64,000 nt of DNA from Liriodendron chinense (GCA_003013855.2 ML058460.1:682001-746000), one strand, 5' to 3'; counted from the first letter of the stretch, positions 44,422 to 56,435 are shown. A program made the numbers and translations. The notes: a model not told the origin generated them from the sequence alone.

Positions 44422-44982
44422 GAGGGTGGATTTGGTGAGACCCCGGCCTCACCCAAGACTGTGCGGCCCTTACCGTGAGTTACCGTGGGGCCTACCTTGA
44501 TGTATGTATTATGTATCCACACCGTCCATCCATTTTTTCAGATCATTTTTGGGTACCATACCAAAAAAGAAGCATATCCAATCATCAGGTGGACCATAAC
44601 ATATGAAATAGTGGTGATTGACCATAAATGGGCCACAAAAGTTTTGGATGAAGCTGATATTTGTGTTTTACCTTCATCCAGGCTCATGTGACCTTATCAA
44701 CAGATTGGATGGTAAATAAACACTACAGAAACATGAAGGAGTGTCCTAAGAGGTTTTTAATGGTAGGATGATCAATCACCACGTTTTCTTATGGTATGGT
44801 CCACCTGATAATTTTCTCTGCTTTAATTTTGGCATAATACACTAAGATGACCTGGAAAAACGGATGGACTGTGTGGATACATGATACATACATCAAGGTG
44901 GGTCCCATGGTAACCCCACGATAAGGGCCGCACCGTCTTATGTGAGACCCGGTGAGCCCGAGGTCTCACCCAATCCGCTCTC
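44422..44982. mobile_element. MULE-like MITE, 561 bp, only in block B, with 9-bp target duplication
   Basis: Flanked by ccaacacac at 44413-44421 and 44983-44991; block A has a single ccaacacac at the empty site (about 18245). Ends GAGGGTGGATTTGGTGAGACC-like and GGTCTCACCCAATCCGCTCTC-like are inverted. A 9-bp duplication with long inverted ends is the Mutator/MULE signature. No transposase. Sits about 1.3 kb upstream of the copy B ATG. Confidence 0.85.
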
Positions 44983-45459
44983 CCAACACACCTGCTACTT
45001 TGGTGTAAAAACTCTGTGGGGGCCACCATTACGCATGTGTTTTTATCCATGCCGTCCATCTATTTTTCCAGCTCAAAATTGAAGTGTATCCAAAGATTAA
45101 GTTCTGTGGCCTACAATGACATTTATTTGTCATCAAACCTGTTCATAAGGTCACATAGACAGGGATGAAGAGAAAACACAAATGCTGGCTTGATCCAAAA
45201 CTTCTGTGGCCCTCAAATTAAAAGTGTTTTATGGTATACATTCAGTCCCCGTTTCCTGTGGTGTGGTCCACTTGAGCTTTGGGTATGCTTCAATTTTGAG
45301 ATCATACCATAAAATAATCCAGAAAAACAGATGAACGGCACGGATAAAAGACATACATCACAGTAGGCACCACACAGTACTTACACCAGGTAGATGCACG
45401 GTGTTGGGTTTACCGCGCAATCCCGTCCGAATTTGGACACCTCGGTGGCGAAATGGCGG

Positions 45460-46093
45460 GAAGCGGATTGGCTGGTGCACCCTACACCAGCGAGGTTGCT
45501 GGTGTAGTGACGTCATCAAGTTTTGTGGGTCCCACCATGAGGTACTTGTTATATCCAAACCGTCCGTCCTTGTTTTGGGATCATTCTAAGGCTTGACTCA
45601 AAAACTAAGACAGATCCAACGATCCAGTGGACCACACTGCAGAAAGCAGTGGGAGATTGAATGTATACCATTGAAATCTTCTTGGAGGTCTCAGAAGTTT
45701 TGGATCAGTCTGATATTTATTTTTACCCTTCATCCAGGTCCTTGTGACCTTATGAACAGTTTGGATGACAAATAAACATTATGGTGGACCTTGGTTATGT
45801 TTTAACGATGAGAATCATTGTCCCCAATGCCTTTTGTGGTGTGGTTCACTTGAGTTTTGGATATAGCTCATTTTACATAACATGCATTAAAATGATCTGC
45901 CAAATGGAAGGACGGTTTAGATATACCAAATACAACATTTTGGGTGCACATAGCTTTAGGGCCTGTTTGATTTCTCAATTTTCTATAAATGCCTGAAAAT
46001 AAGTAATTATCACTTTTGTTTGTGTTTGGAAATTTAGAGTAATTTTTGCCTCAAAAAAGTCCAAAAAAGTGGTTTTAAATTATGAGCCCACAG

Positions 46094-46161
<68 letters not shown>

Positions 46162-46683
46162 CCATACTATTCATCAATTTTACCATAACATTTTGAGGCA
46201 CGAGCAAAAAATTGAGGCAGATCCAATACTCAAGTGACCCACACCAATTGAAATAGTGGACTGAAGAAGTTTTTAATGATAAGTATTCAATTCCCTTTTT
46301 TCTGTGATGTGGTCCAGTTGAGCTTTGGATCTGCCTCATTTTTTGAATCATGCTTTGTATTCATCTAGCAAAATAGATGGACGGTGTGGATAATCCACAT
46401 ATATCACAGTGGGCCCCACCTATATTGTGCACTCTCCTCGATTTTAATATTAAAAAAAAGCCATCAAATTAGGCATTGATAAAGGTGCGGTGATTTCTTA
46501 AGGAAATAATCATTACACATTTGTATTGTATTTATCTTGTGTCTGAAAAATCAAAGACGCCCTTAATCTTCTTGGGACCATTCGTGTAAACGCGGTGCTC
46601 AATGACTGCGGACTCACCCAACATCCACCACGTCTCTACACCGGCAACTTGACTGGTGTAGGGTACACCAGCCAATCCGCTTC
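45460..46683. mobile_element. MULE-like non-autonomous element, block B copy
   Basis: Ends gaagcggattggctggtg and caccagccaatccgcttc are inverted. Flanks aaatggcgg (45451-45459) and aaatggtgg (46686-46694) look like an aged target duplication. Shared with block A (18772-20229). Confidence 0.7.
46092..46161 (+). repeat. (CA)n(TA)n compound microsatellite
   Basis: About 20 ca units followed by about 14 ta units, inside the MULE-like element of block B; block A has only a short ta run. Confidence 0.9.
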
Positions 46684-46801
46684 TAAAATGGTGGGGTGAT
46701 TTGCTTGGTACCGTCTGAGATGGTAAGGTAGGTAATTAACCAGAAAAACCTTAAAAAAGCTTTAGCCCCTTTTTAGGATTGTACGTGCTCACCACTCAAA
46801 T

Positions 46802-47811
46802 GAGAGCGGATCATGTGAGAGACCCAGTGGGGTTACCGCGTGGCCCACCTTGATGTATGTATTATGTATCCACGCTGTCCATACGTCTTTCCGTATCATT
46901 TTAGAACACCATAACAAAAATGAACCAGATCCAATTATCAAGTGGACCATAACTTAAGAAAAAGTGGCAATTGACCATTAATGGAACACAAAAGTTTTGG
47001 ATCAAGCTGATATTTGTTTTTTCCCTTCATCCAGGATTATGTGACCTTATAAATGGATTGAATGGAAAATAAACACTACAGAAACATTAAGTTGCTCCCG
47101 AAAAAATTGTTAATGGTAGGATGGTAAATCACTACTGTTTCTTATGGTATGGTCCACTTGATAATTTGATCTACTTAATTTTTGGGATAATGCCCTAAGA
47201 AGGTCTGTAAAAACGGATGGATGGCGTGGATACATGATACATACATCAATGTGGGCCCCACTGTAACCCCACAGTAAGGGCCCACCCTGTTGGAGCAGAT
47301 TAAGTGAGACCCCGGATCCACCGAGCTGGGTGGTACCCTGACTGTGGGGTCACATAGTGATGTATTTGTCTTAAATCAACACCGTCCAACCACTTTGAAA
47401 GCTCGTTTCAGGAAATGAAGCTCACTCAAATCTTAGGTGGACCACACCAGAGAAACAGTCTCGGTTGAATCTCTATCATCAAAAACTTCATGGATTTTCA
47501 ATGGATCCCACCGGAATGTTTATTTTCCATCCGACCTGTTGGTAAGGTCACAAACACCTAGATGAAGAGATCACATAAATATGATATTGATCCAAAGCTT
47601 TTGTGGCCCACAGGAAGTTTTTAATGGTCAATCACCACTGTTTCATGGCCCATTTGGGATTTGGAACTGCTTCATTTTTTGGATCATGCCCTAAAATGAT
47701 CTTTCAATACGGATGTATGACGTGGATGCAGTCACATACATCACAGTGGCCCCACAGTTAGGGGTCCCAACCACCTCGGTGGATCCGGGCCGGGTCTCAC
47801 CTAATCCGCTC
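46802..47811. mobile_element. Composite MULE-like element with 10-bp target duplication
   Basis: Flanked by ccactcaaat at 46792-46801 and 47812-47821. Outer ends gagagcggatcatgtgagagaccc and gggtctcacctaatccgctc are inverted. A second complete head begins at 47293 (gagcagattaagtgagacccc), so the unit is two elements joined or nested. Confidence 0.8.
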
Positions 47812-47821
47812 CCACTCAAAT

Positions 47822-48404
47822 GTTGGGGTTAGTTTTTGCACCATTTAGTAAATGATCGTGACACTCGCTGAAGTGCACGTTACGCAATCTGTCTCAATCT
47901 GTCCTTTCTCTCCCCCTGAATAAAATGATGGCGACTCTTCGAAGGCACCCACCCAATCGTGGAACAGCATTTCAGGTTGTCACGGCTGTAGATGCATTGT
48001 ATAACTAAAAAAAAATGCACTGCCTAGATATTATTATTATTGGATCTTTTCCATTCAAATTAGGGCCTTAAAGGGGGGTGAAAGTGGTTTAATCAATATG
48101 AGATTGGACCAATCAAATCTCACCGCATCATGGCCTCGCTACCATTTAGTGAGGGCCTCACCAAATCTACTACCGTTTGAAAGTAGTTGCACAGTTTTGG
48201 ACCAATCAAATCTTGTTATGTCAGGGCTTCACCAAACTCGATCAATGCTTCCGGGGATCACCAAATCCTGCACTGATAATGAGTCACCACCATTTATCAT
48301 TAACCGTTGCCCTCTCAGTCTTTGAATTGCACCATATTATGAGACAGTGGCCATAACCTGTTCCACATGGATTGCATGATGACCCAACACCACACGTAAC
48401 TACC
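47822..48404. other. Intergenic, no gene seen
   Basis: Recurrent ggaccaatcaaatct and caccaaatc words at 48100-48280; the stretch ccatttatcattaaccgttgccctctcagtctttgaattgcacc recurs in altered form near 58795, so it is a dispersed repeat. Confidence 0.4.
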
Positions 48405-48800
48405 TGCTCTCAGGACTATGGGGCCCACTGATGTACGTTTTATCCACACCGTCTATCCATTTTACCAGCTCACTTTAAGGCATTAGTGCCAAAAAAAATA
48501 TAAAAAATCCAGAACTGTAAGTGAACCACACCACAAGAAATAGTGGGGATAATGATATCCATTGTAAAACCTTTATAGGGCCCATAGTAATGTTTATTTG
48601 TCATCCAACCGTTACACTTTGATAAGGGAAAACTCAAGCATCAGCTTGATCCAAAACTTTTATGCCCCCAATAAGTTTTCAATGATAGGAGTTCAATCCC
48701 CACTGTTCCCAATCTGGTCCACTTGAACTTTGGATATACTTCAATTTTAGGCTCAAGCTCTAAAATGAACTGGAAAAATAAATGACCAGTTTGGATAAAT
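48405..48800. repeat. Palindromic gggcccact-family repeat
   Basis: ctatggggcccactgatgtacgttttatccacaccgtc.. with the middle module and a decayed inverse half to about 48800. Confidence 0.55.
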
Positions 48801-48897
48801 CCGGTGAATGTTTACAAGCGTCCTTTATGAGGCATACTTTTTTTGAATGGCAGTGTTTAGAAATTCATCTCCCTTTTATGGCAGGGATGATGCTGGG

Positions 48898-49746
48898 CGT
48901 GGGTGGTATCAAAATCTCCACAATGAATCACTCATGCTCCATGCCGTGTGTCAGGTACCACGCTCTTTCAGAGTATCAAATAACTCCACGAAATTCATTA
49001 GTCATCCAGATACTTTGGAAAGAAAATTTTGTTCTTCCCTCCCGCCCATCTCCACCATACAGGGGCTAAACCCACCTTTAGGATGATCAGGACCGTTGAT
49101 ATGGTGGGCCAACAAGTTGATTTATGTGGTTAAAAAAATCATTGGTTGGGATCGTTGATATGTTGGGCCAGCATGCTAATGTACGATTGGACAATTCTAG
49201 GTGTCCAATTGGTCCAATTTTGCCCCCATTAAAAGTGGACTTACAATTTATATAACTGAAGTGCCCGGACATCTTGCTATAAACTGCGTCAGTGGAATTT
49301 CTTAAGGAATCTTTTTAGATTGAGAGATACTTCCATACTCTGGCAGTGTGTAATAGATGATACACAGACAGAACTCACGCAGAAATTTCATGTATAACGT
49401 GCTTTTAATCGATTATCAGACTATAGATTGCTGGCAATTTATCAGACGGCTGAAAATGAATAACACCCAATGATCATATTTCAAAAACAAGTGTCCACTA
49501 ATAAGAGGTTAGGATTGTTAAATTTGACATTCCTAGGTGCATGCGTATCATACTTCATCAAGAGTATCAAATAATAGTTGCTTCATCATCTGATTCCTTC
49601 GAGTGGGTGGGACTGCAACCAATTTTTCGAGATGGACCGCCACGATAGCAACAGGGAATATAAACGATGGAGAATGCTAGTGCGGTTGGCACAAGAATAG
49701 ATTGATTCGGTGAATCTTGGACAACACATGCCAACTTGGCAGATGG
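48898..49746 (+). repeat. Direct repeat D1 flanking the copia remnant
   Basis: Matches 51376-52283 (D2) almost base for base apart from a 70-base stretch present only in D2 (about 51868-51938). Begins cgtgggtggtatcaaaatctcc and ends ..acttggcagatgg, where copia gag starts abruptly. Non-coding; part is a dispersed repeat also seen at 62590-62921. Confidence 0.85.
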
Positions 49747-50699
49747 ATCTTGAGAGCCACATCAGTAATTTCAATAGACTTATTTGTAAGTTGATGGATG
49801 TAAATGAGCCGATGAAGGACGAGGATCAAGCGTTTATCCTGTTGAATTCTCTTCCAGAATCATATGAGTCACTCAAGGACTCTTTGCGCGCAGGTAGGGA
49901 GACTATTGGCGTAGAAACCGTTATCTCAGCCCTTCAAGCGAAGGCGATGAGAAGGAAAAGCGGCGGCGTGGGTTCCTCTATTGATGAGGCACTGGTTATG
50001 AGGGGGAGGAATTCTGAGCAGGGTGGAGGACCTCCTTCATCGAGATCTAAATCAAAAGGCAAGTGGAGGCACAAGGTGAGATGCTGGAATTATGGGGAAG
50101 AAGGTCATGTGAAGAGGGATTGTTCGAATCCCGGAAAAAGGCAGGAGAGATTTGGATATTCTTCTAAGGAAGGAACCAATACTATAGAGGACGGTGGTGA
50201 CGGTTGTGATGTATTGACTGTATCCGGCATAGAGCCTCTTGGTGGAGACTGGCTCTTGGATTCAGGGGTATCATGTCATGTATGTCCTGACCGAAGTTCA
50301 TTCATGTCATACAAGGAGTATGATAGTGGATCGGTGTTTGTGGGCGATGGCTACGCTCACAATGTGGTGGGGATCGGTTTGGTGCGCATTAAGATGTTCG
50401 ATGGAGTCGAACGGATCCTTGAAAGTGTGAAGCATGTCCCTGAGATGAAGAGGAATGTGATATCTCTTGGTGCACTCGAGGCGAAAGGGTGTAGGTTCAT
50501 CAGCTGCGATCACTATTGTAAAGTGGTGAAGGGAGCACGTATGATGATCAAGGCACGGAGGTGCAATAATCTTTACAAGGTGATCGGGAGCACAATTCAT
50601 GGTGGAGCAGCGGGATTGACAGTGGGATCCACAGTTGCTCAAGTGTGGCAAAAGAAAAAGGGCCACATGAGAATAGTAACAAGGCGTGTGAAGATGTAA
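49747..50699 (+). pseudogene. Ty1/copia gag-protease remnant
   Basis: Open to 50699 but fused in frame to unrelated D1 sequence at the 5' side, so gag lacks its N-terminal third. Recognisable parts: HISNFNRLICKLMDVNEP and LLNSLPESYESLKDSL (gag), a zinc knuckle at about 50081-50122 in which the second Cys is Tyr (CWNYGEEGHVKRDC), and the protease motif WLLDSGVSCHVC at about 50251 with V where A is usual. The copia GAG-pre-integrase stretch follows (NNLYKVIGS). Integrase, RT and RNase H are missing; a PPT-like stretch and the LTR follow within 110 bases, so most of pol was deleted. Confidence 0.85.
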
Positions 50700-50809
50700 G
50701 GATAGAGTCGATGAGGCATGAGAAGCGACGGGACTATAATGATGACAAAGTAGAGGCGGAGATTGTGCGTAGCCAGGAGGTGCATGGTGATTTGAGTCAT
50801 GGTGGAGTT

Positions 50810-51375
50810 TGTTGAAAACGGACGCCTCAATTCACCTTTGCACAGAGGCCACCGGCTGGTCGGTGGGGGTGTCCGACCGGCCGGCCATAGTGGACGCCCA
50901 AGCAGCAACATTGCTGTGCAGTTTTTTGCCTATCCGACCGGTCGGCAGTGTCCTAGTATAACGCGGTTTCTTGCGCGGTTTGCACACAAGAGGTTTCTAA
51001 ATCCATTTTTCTTCCTATTTAAGGTGTAAATACGGAATTAGAGGGCTCTAAGGTTGCAAAGAGGATTGAGGGAGCTTCTAGGTGAGAGAAAGAGCTTAAA
51101 GAATAGGGTTTTTCTTCTTGGGTAAGCTTGGGATTTCTCTTGTGGGCTTGGGTTTTTTGGTCTTGGGTTTCATCTCTTGTAACTTCTGATATTATAGTGA
51201 ATTGATGTCGCTTTGTGTCGTGGTTTTTTACCCGTGAGGGGTTTTTCCACGTTAAATTCGGATTGTCTATGTGTGGGTGATTGCATGCATTGTGACTGCA
51301 TTGTATGGCTTATTTGATTCAATTTGTTGTTTGCGTATGGCTTTGCTTCCGCTGCCGGTCCTTCCTATCCCAACA
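50810..51375 (+). mobile_element. copia LTR, 566 bp
   Basis: Starts TGTTGAAAAC after a PPT-like catggtggagttt and ends ..cctatcccaaCA; TGTTG and CAACA are inverted ends. A TATA-like ctatttaagg lies at about 51017. U3 carries gaccggccggcc and gaccggtcgg words. No second LTR is present. Confidence 0.8.
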
Positions 51376-52283
51376 CGTGGGTGGTATCAAAATCTCCACA
51401 ATGAAGCACTCATGCTCCATGCAATGTGTCAGGTACCACGCTCTGTCAAAGTATCAAATAACTCCACAAAACTCATTAGTCATCCAGATACTTTGGAAAG
51501 AAAATTGTGTTCTTCCCTCCCGCCCATCTCCACCATACAGGGGTTAAACCCACCTTTTCAGGACCGTGGATACGATGGGCCACCAAGTTGATTTATGTGG
51601 TTAAAAAAATCATTTTTTGGGATCGTTGATATGTTGGGCCAGCATCCTAATGTACGATTGGACAATTCTAGCTGTCCAATTGGTCCAATTTTGCCCCATT
51701 AAAATGGACTTACAATTTATACAAAGAAAGTGCCGGACACCTTGCTATAAACTGCGTCAGTGGAATTTCTTGTGGATCTTTTTATATTGAGAAATACTTC
51801 CATACTCTGGCAGTGTGTAATAGATGATATACAGACAGAACTCACGCAGAAATTGCATGTATAACGTGCAAGTGCTCCAAAGTAGACTGTTCAAATTATG
51901 GATACCAGTTTTAGATGCATCATGAACTAAAAAAAACACCTTTAATCGATTATCAGACTATAGATCGCTGGCAATTTATCAGACGGCTGAAAATGAATAA
52001 CACCCAATGATCATATTTCAAAAACAAGTGTCCACTAATAAGAGGTTAGGATTGTTAATATTTGACATTCCTACGTGCATGCGTATCATACTTCATCAAG
52101 TGTATCAAATAATAGTTGCTTCATCATCTGATTCCTTCGAGTGGGTGGGACTGCAACCAATTTTTCGAGATGGACCGCCACGATAGCAACGGGGAATATA
52201 AACGATGGAGAATGCTAGTGCGGTTGGCACAAGAATAATTGATTCGGTGAATCTTGGACAACACATGCCAACTTGGCAGATGG
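51376..52283 (+). repeat. Direct repeat D2 flanking the copia remnant
   Basis: Starts directly after the LTR end with the same bases as D1 and ends at ..acttggcagatgg, after which the sequence differs from that following D1. Contains a PBS-like tggtatca six bases after the LTR. Confidence 0.85.
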
Positions 52284-52602
52284 TTGTGTGATCCAGGGCA
52301 TTTATAAGTAGGTCCAACTGTGCAGTACATGCCTTAGTCTGATAAAGAGGCCAATCTTATTATGATTATGTGGGACGCGCTCGCATGAGAGAAATGACTG
52401 ATTTGAAGTTCGCCAAAAGCGTATGTGAAACTGTTTGTGTGATAGAAGCAAATGAAATTAAATTGAATTTATTTTTAAACATGCATGAATTAACTCAAAC
52501 TGGTAAAAAAAAAAAAATTTTAAACAGAAAATTATCAATGTTTGCTCTTTCACATTCTTGACTCAAAGTAGTCACTTTATGGTTACTACTCTGTATGAAA
52601 AG
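52284..52602. other. Intergenic, nothing supportable
   Basis: AT-rich, a short A run near 52505; no genes, ends or RNAs recognised. Confidence 0.4.
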
Positions 52603-53156
52603 TAGAGCTGAACACGAGTCAAGTTAGCTTGAAAAACTTGAGATTGGGCTCGATCTTAAATTAGTCATCCGAACAACTAAACCCATAACTCAAAATACAT
52701 TGAATCAAGTTCGAGCTGGGTCAAGCTCGAAACAACTCAACTCAAAACTATGCTCGAACTTGAACTTGAACCCAACTCACTTGAATTATATATATTAAAA
52801 TTTTAAAAAGTTAAAGTTAAAATCCTACCCAACCCTACTTTTATTTAACCCTACTCGACCCTCTTTGCTTTTACCCTACCTTGGTTCCAACGCATTAAGT
52901 GAGACAAGTGCATTTATTGTTATGCACCTTGATTATATTATGATTTTTAAACAACATTAAAAAAAATTCATATGACTTGACCCGTCTCAAAGAGCTCGCT
53001 CAACCCGACTCAATCCCAGCTCAACTCAATTCGAATCAGCGAGTCAAGGCGAACTAAAGGGGTGAGCTTGAAGACCAAGTCGGTTGAGCTCGAGCTTGGG
53101 TCACAGTGGGGACGAGCTAACTGAGCTTGGTCTAGGTCAACTCATGATCAACTCTA
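52603..53156. mobile_element. hAT-like non-autonomous element (tagagctgaacacgag)
   Basis: TAGAGCTGAACACGAGTC at the left is roughly mirrored at the right by ..gatcaactcta. The interior is rich in cgagctcg/aagctcgaa words. Target duplication is not clear. Confidence 0.45.
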
Positions 53157-53319
53157 TAAGTAAGCTTTCTCTGAGGCATGGAACTCTATGGGTGTTTGAA
53201 TGGTAAGTTAATATGAGCTACTTATGCCTCAAGTAATTTATTTTGATTTCTATTTAAATAAAACATATTTGGTAGGTATACTGTTGAAGGGAAGCGGTAA
53301 TATGAGGCTGAGCTATTTG

Positions 53320-53840
53320 GGCCCCATTGTGATGTGTATCGGACATCCACACCATGCATTTAGTGGGTCCCTTCTAGGTTATGGGATATAGAAAAAATCA
53401 GCCATATCTAAAACACAAATAAGCCACACCATCTGAAACTATGTGAGATCATGCCTAAAACCTCTAAAAACAATTGTTGGGGCCCACTTGAGTTTCTAAT
53501 ATGACTGAAACTTGGTGTGACCCATCATCCGAGTGGGACACATAATAAATAGGTTGGATGTTTGAACCAAATATCAGTGGGCCCTATAAATGATCATGAA
53601 GATTTCAATGGGTAGATATCCATTTTCAACTGTTGTCTATGGTGTGGCCCACCTATGTCATGGATTGGCCTGATTTTTAGGCCCGTGGACCACCATGAAA
53701 GGGTGCATCTGACTGCTGGGGTCAATGTCTGACATAAATCATAGTGGGCCCATAGAGCTTGAACGCATGGGAGGCTTCCCATGAGGTCGATCTCATAGTA
53801 CATTATCCCATTTTTAAAACACCTCAACAAAAAAGCCTCA
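53320..53840. repeat. Palindromic repeat, second gggcccac subfamily
   Basis: gggccccattgtgatgtgtatcggacatccacaccatgc.. and ..gtcaatgtctgacataaatcatagtgggccc are inverse. The same subfamily recurs at 56455-56900. Confidence 0.55.
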
Positions 53841-53859
53841 AATTGAGTCGGTAATGTTG

Positions 53860-54285
53860 TAACGGTGGGGGCCACTTTAATGTATGTGTTAGATATCCAC
53901 TTTGTTCATCTGTTTTGGTAGCTCATTTTAGAGTATTGGCTCAATAATAAACCCGGTCCAAATCTCAAGTGGACCACACCACTTGGAAACAGTGGTAATT
54001 AACGCTCACCATTAAAAACCTCCAAGGGCCACTATAATATTTATTTGCCATCCACCATGTTGATAAGGTCACATAGACCAGGATGAAGGAAAATACAAAG
54101 ACCAATTTACTCCAAAACGTTTGTGGCCCCAAAGAAGTTTTTAACGGTGAGCATTCATTCACCATGTTTCTTATGGTGCGTCCACCTGAGATTTGGATCT
54201 GCTGCATTTTAGGGCATGAAGCAAAATGGATGGAAGGCATGGATATGCAACACATACATCAAGGTGGGTCCACAATCACAACCTC
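53860..54285. mobile_element. MITE of the tatccac family
   Basis: ggtgggggccactttaatgtatgtgttagatatccac at the left and ggatatgcaacacatacatcaaggtgggtcc at the right, with the standard middle module. Confidence 0.6.
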
Positions 54286-54299
54286 ATCGAACAATTAAC

Positions 54300-55075
54300 T
54301 CCACTGGTGAAAGTCCACCGTGATGTTTCTTAGAAATCCATCATCCATTTTACCAAATTATGTTAGAAGGTGGGCCCAAAAATGAGGCAACTCCAAAGCT
54401 TAAGTAGGCCACATTGAAGGAAACAATGGAGATTGAACAACCACCATTGAAATCTTCTCGGGCCCACTATGTTGATTATATGACATCCAAACCAGTCATA
54501 AAGTTATTCCTAGACCCAGAAGATCATAAGAAGAAACCAGTGGGCAGTTGAATATTTTAAAAAATCAATGTAGGCCTTATAATTATTTCAACAACGGAGG
54601 TTCAATACCATTGATTCAAGTAGTGTGGCCCACTTGAATATTGGATTTGTCTCATATTTTACCCATCGCCTAAAATAAGCTGAAAAAAATAGTGGACGGA
54701 ATGGATTTTTCAAAAAACATCATGGTGGGACACTCTAATTTTTGAGGTCCTCCGTTCCGTTGACGGGTCCAATAACACTATTTCAAGCTGCCTGGTATAC
54801 TCGAGTTTTGGATCTTCATCATATTTTTGGCCTGCTGATTAAAATCAGTTAAAAAATTGGTGGACGGTTTGGATTCTCAGAAACATCATGGTGGGCCACA
54901 AAACAATGGTTGTAATTCAATGGTGGGTACTCAATACTATGATTGTAAGTCATATGGCCCACTTGAGTGTTGGATCTACATCATATTTGGGCCCACCTCC
55001 TAAAATGAGATGAATAAAATAGTTGACAGAGTGAGTTTCAAAAAAAAGAAAAAAAAACATCAAGGGTGGAGTTTG
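54300..55075. repeat. Tandem run of half-MITE modules
   Basis: After one full palindromic copy (54300-54745), the right-half module 'gtgtggcccacttgagt.ttggat..tcat..aaaat..tggacgg..ttggatt..aaacatcatggtgggNca' recurs at about 54620-54735, 54790-54900 and 54955-55065. Confidence 0.6.
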
Positions 55076-55109
55076 CAGCATGGCACATCCATTCATCACA
55101 ACTAGAGCC

Positions 55110-55290
55110 CATTCCTCACAGACAGCGGTTTAAGTTACTTTTCATAAGTTACAAGCAATAAAAAAATAAATTACTTTATTTAATAAACTACTTATTTAAG
55201 TTGATAAACCAAGATAATTAAGAAAAGTAGTTTATCAACTTACATAAGTTAAAAAGGCTACTTGTTTGGTGGTATCCAAACAGGCCCTAT
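55110..55290. mobile_element. Short hAT-like MITE (tttggataccaccaaa)
   Basis: gtttaagttacttttcataagtta.. is mirrored by ..tacataagttaaaaaggctac, ending tttggtggtatccaaacaggccct. Same family as 60033-60253. Confidence 0.5.
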
Positions 55291-55934
55291 GAGAAGGCTC
55301 TCGTGTATTTATAGGCTTGTAAGCTTTTGGCACCAAGCTTTCCTTATTATGGAAGGACCTCTCTAGGGCATGTAAACTTGAATTATATAATTGAAAAAAT
55401 CAAACAATGCTTGAGTATAAAGATCAAGCAACTGAATTGAAAGTGCAGACCTAATTGGAAAGCTATTATTAAAGGCGGTTGCGGGGATCTTCCATGCCTT
55501 ACACCTTTAGGAAAGCAAGAGGATGGGAGAGAGTGCTTCAAACATGTGTTGGTTTGAGGATCAAGCTCTTTTTATATAGATAAAAGATGGAGTTTAAAAC
55601 CCACCGAAACTCCTCCTCAACTCCACATGTTTAGAAGTTTCAATTCAGATTGTGTGTGTATCAGAGTCCAAGCTCACCACCTTTTACACGAATTTAAGAT
55701 TGATCAAAACTCTAAGTAGAGCCCACATTATGTCCAATCATAATATCCAACCTTTATAGAAATCCAAACCATTAATTAATTAAGCCCCCCTTATGGAACT
55801 CTTACTGGGCTATCCTTGTAGCTTAGTTTAATTACAAGCAACACCCACAATACACTTGTCTCACCATACAAGAACTTTAATGAAGTCACATGTATAAGTT
55901 TGGACATATTCATGTGTATATTGTATGGATATAC
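55291..55934. other. Intergenic, possible decayed LTR
   Basis: Contains ctctttttatatagataaa and leader-like stretches that could be a worn LTR; no ends, primer site or coding sequence found. Confidence 0.3.
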
Positions 55935-55942
55935 GTGATCAC

Positions 55943-56435
55943 TAGAGCTGGGCATGGGGTTGACTTGACCGGTCCGAACCGGTTAGACTCGACTCGAACC
56001 AATCCGATAGGAACAACGGACCCGAATCGAATATTCTGGATAGGATCTAAATCCAGATGGAGTCAAGTTTGGATTCCACCTTAATAGAATTGACTCAACT
56101 CGAAATCCGATCCGAAATGGATTCGATTCAATCCGAATTCCAATCCGAACCGGGTTTAGGTATAAGTTTTTAAAAAAAATCATTTTTTTTAATCTTTTAA
56201 ACTTTTTTTTGCCATTTTTCAGATTTTTTTTTGAATTAATTGACAAACTCAATCGGACTCGATTATGACTCGATCCGACTTGGATCGTATCAGACCTGGA
56301 TGACTCGGTTCGGATCAAATTAGGGTTGGCTGACTCGGTACCAAATCCAATTTGACTCGATTGAGGCCTTGCCCTTGGCCGGATCAAGCCGAGACAACCC
56401 AAACTCAGTTCGACTCAACTCGATGCCCACCTCTA
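55943..56435. mobile_element. hAT non-autonomous element with 8-bp target duplication
   Basis: Flanked by GTGATCAC at 55935-55942 and 56436-56443. Ends TAGAGCTGGGCAT and ATGCCCACCTCTA are inverted with one mismatch. An 8-bp duplication and these ends are hAT features. The interior is gactcgactcgaacc-type simple sequence; no transposase. Confidence 0.8.

Larger units (their letters stand above)
38453..46759. repeat. Tandem segmental duplication, block B
   Basis: Partner of block A, with only a few differences per hundred bases by eye. Private insertion: the MITE at 44422-44982. Similarity stops at about 46759. The left limit of the duplicated unit is not visible because block A runs off the window. 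Confidence 0.9.

Noticed and set aside
48782..49086. ORFs in D1/D2 (about 80-106 codons) as a conserved gene
   Set aside because: Overlapping frames on the same strand are equally open, no domain is visible, and the two copies differ by indels elsewhere in the repeat.
55983..56402. 139-codon minus-strand ORF
   Set aside because: Lies within the hAT element's repeated gactcgac-type sequence and only reflects that simple composition.
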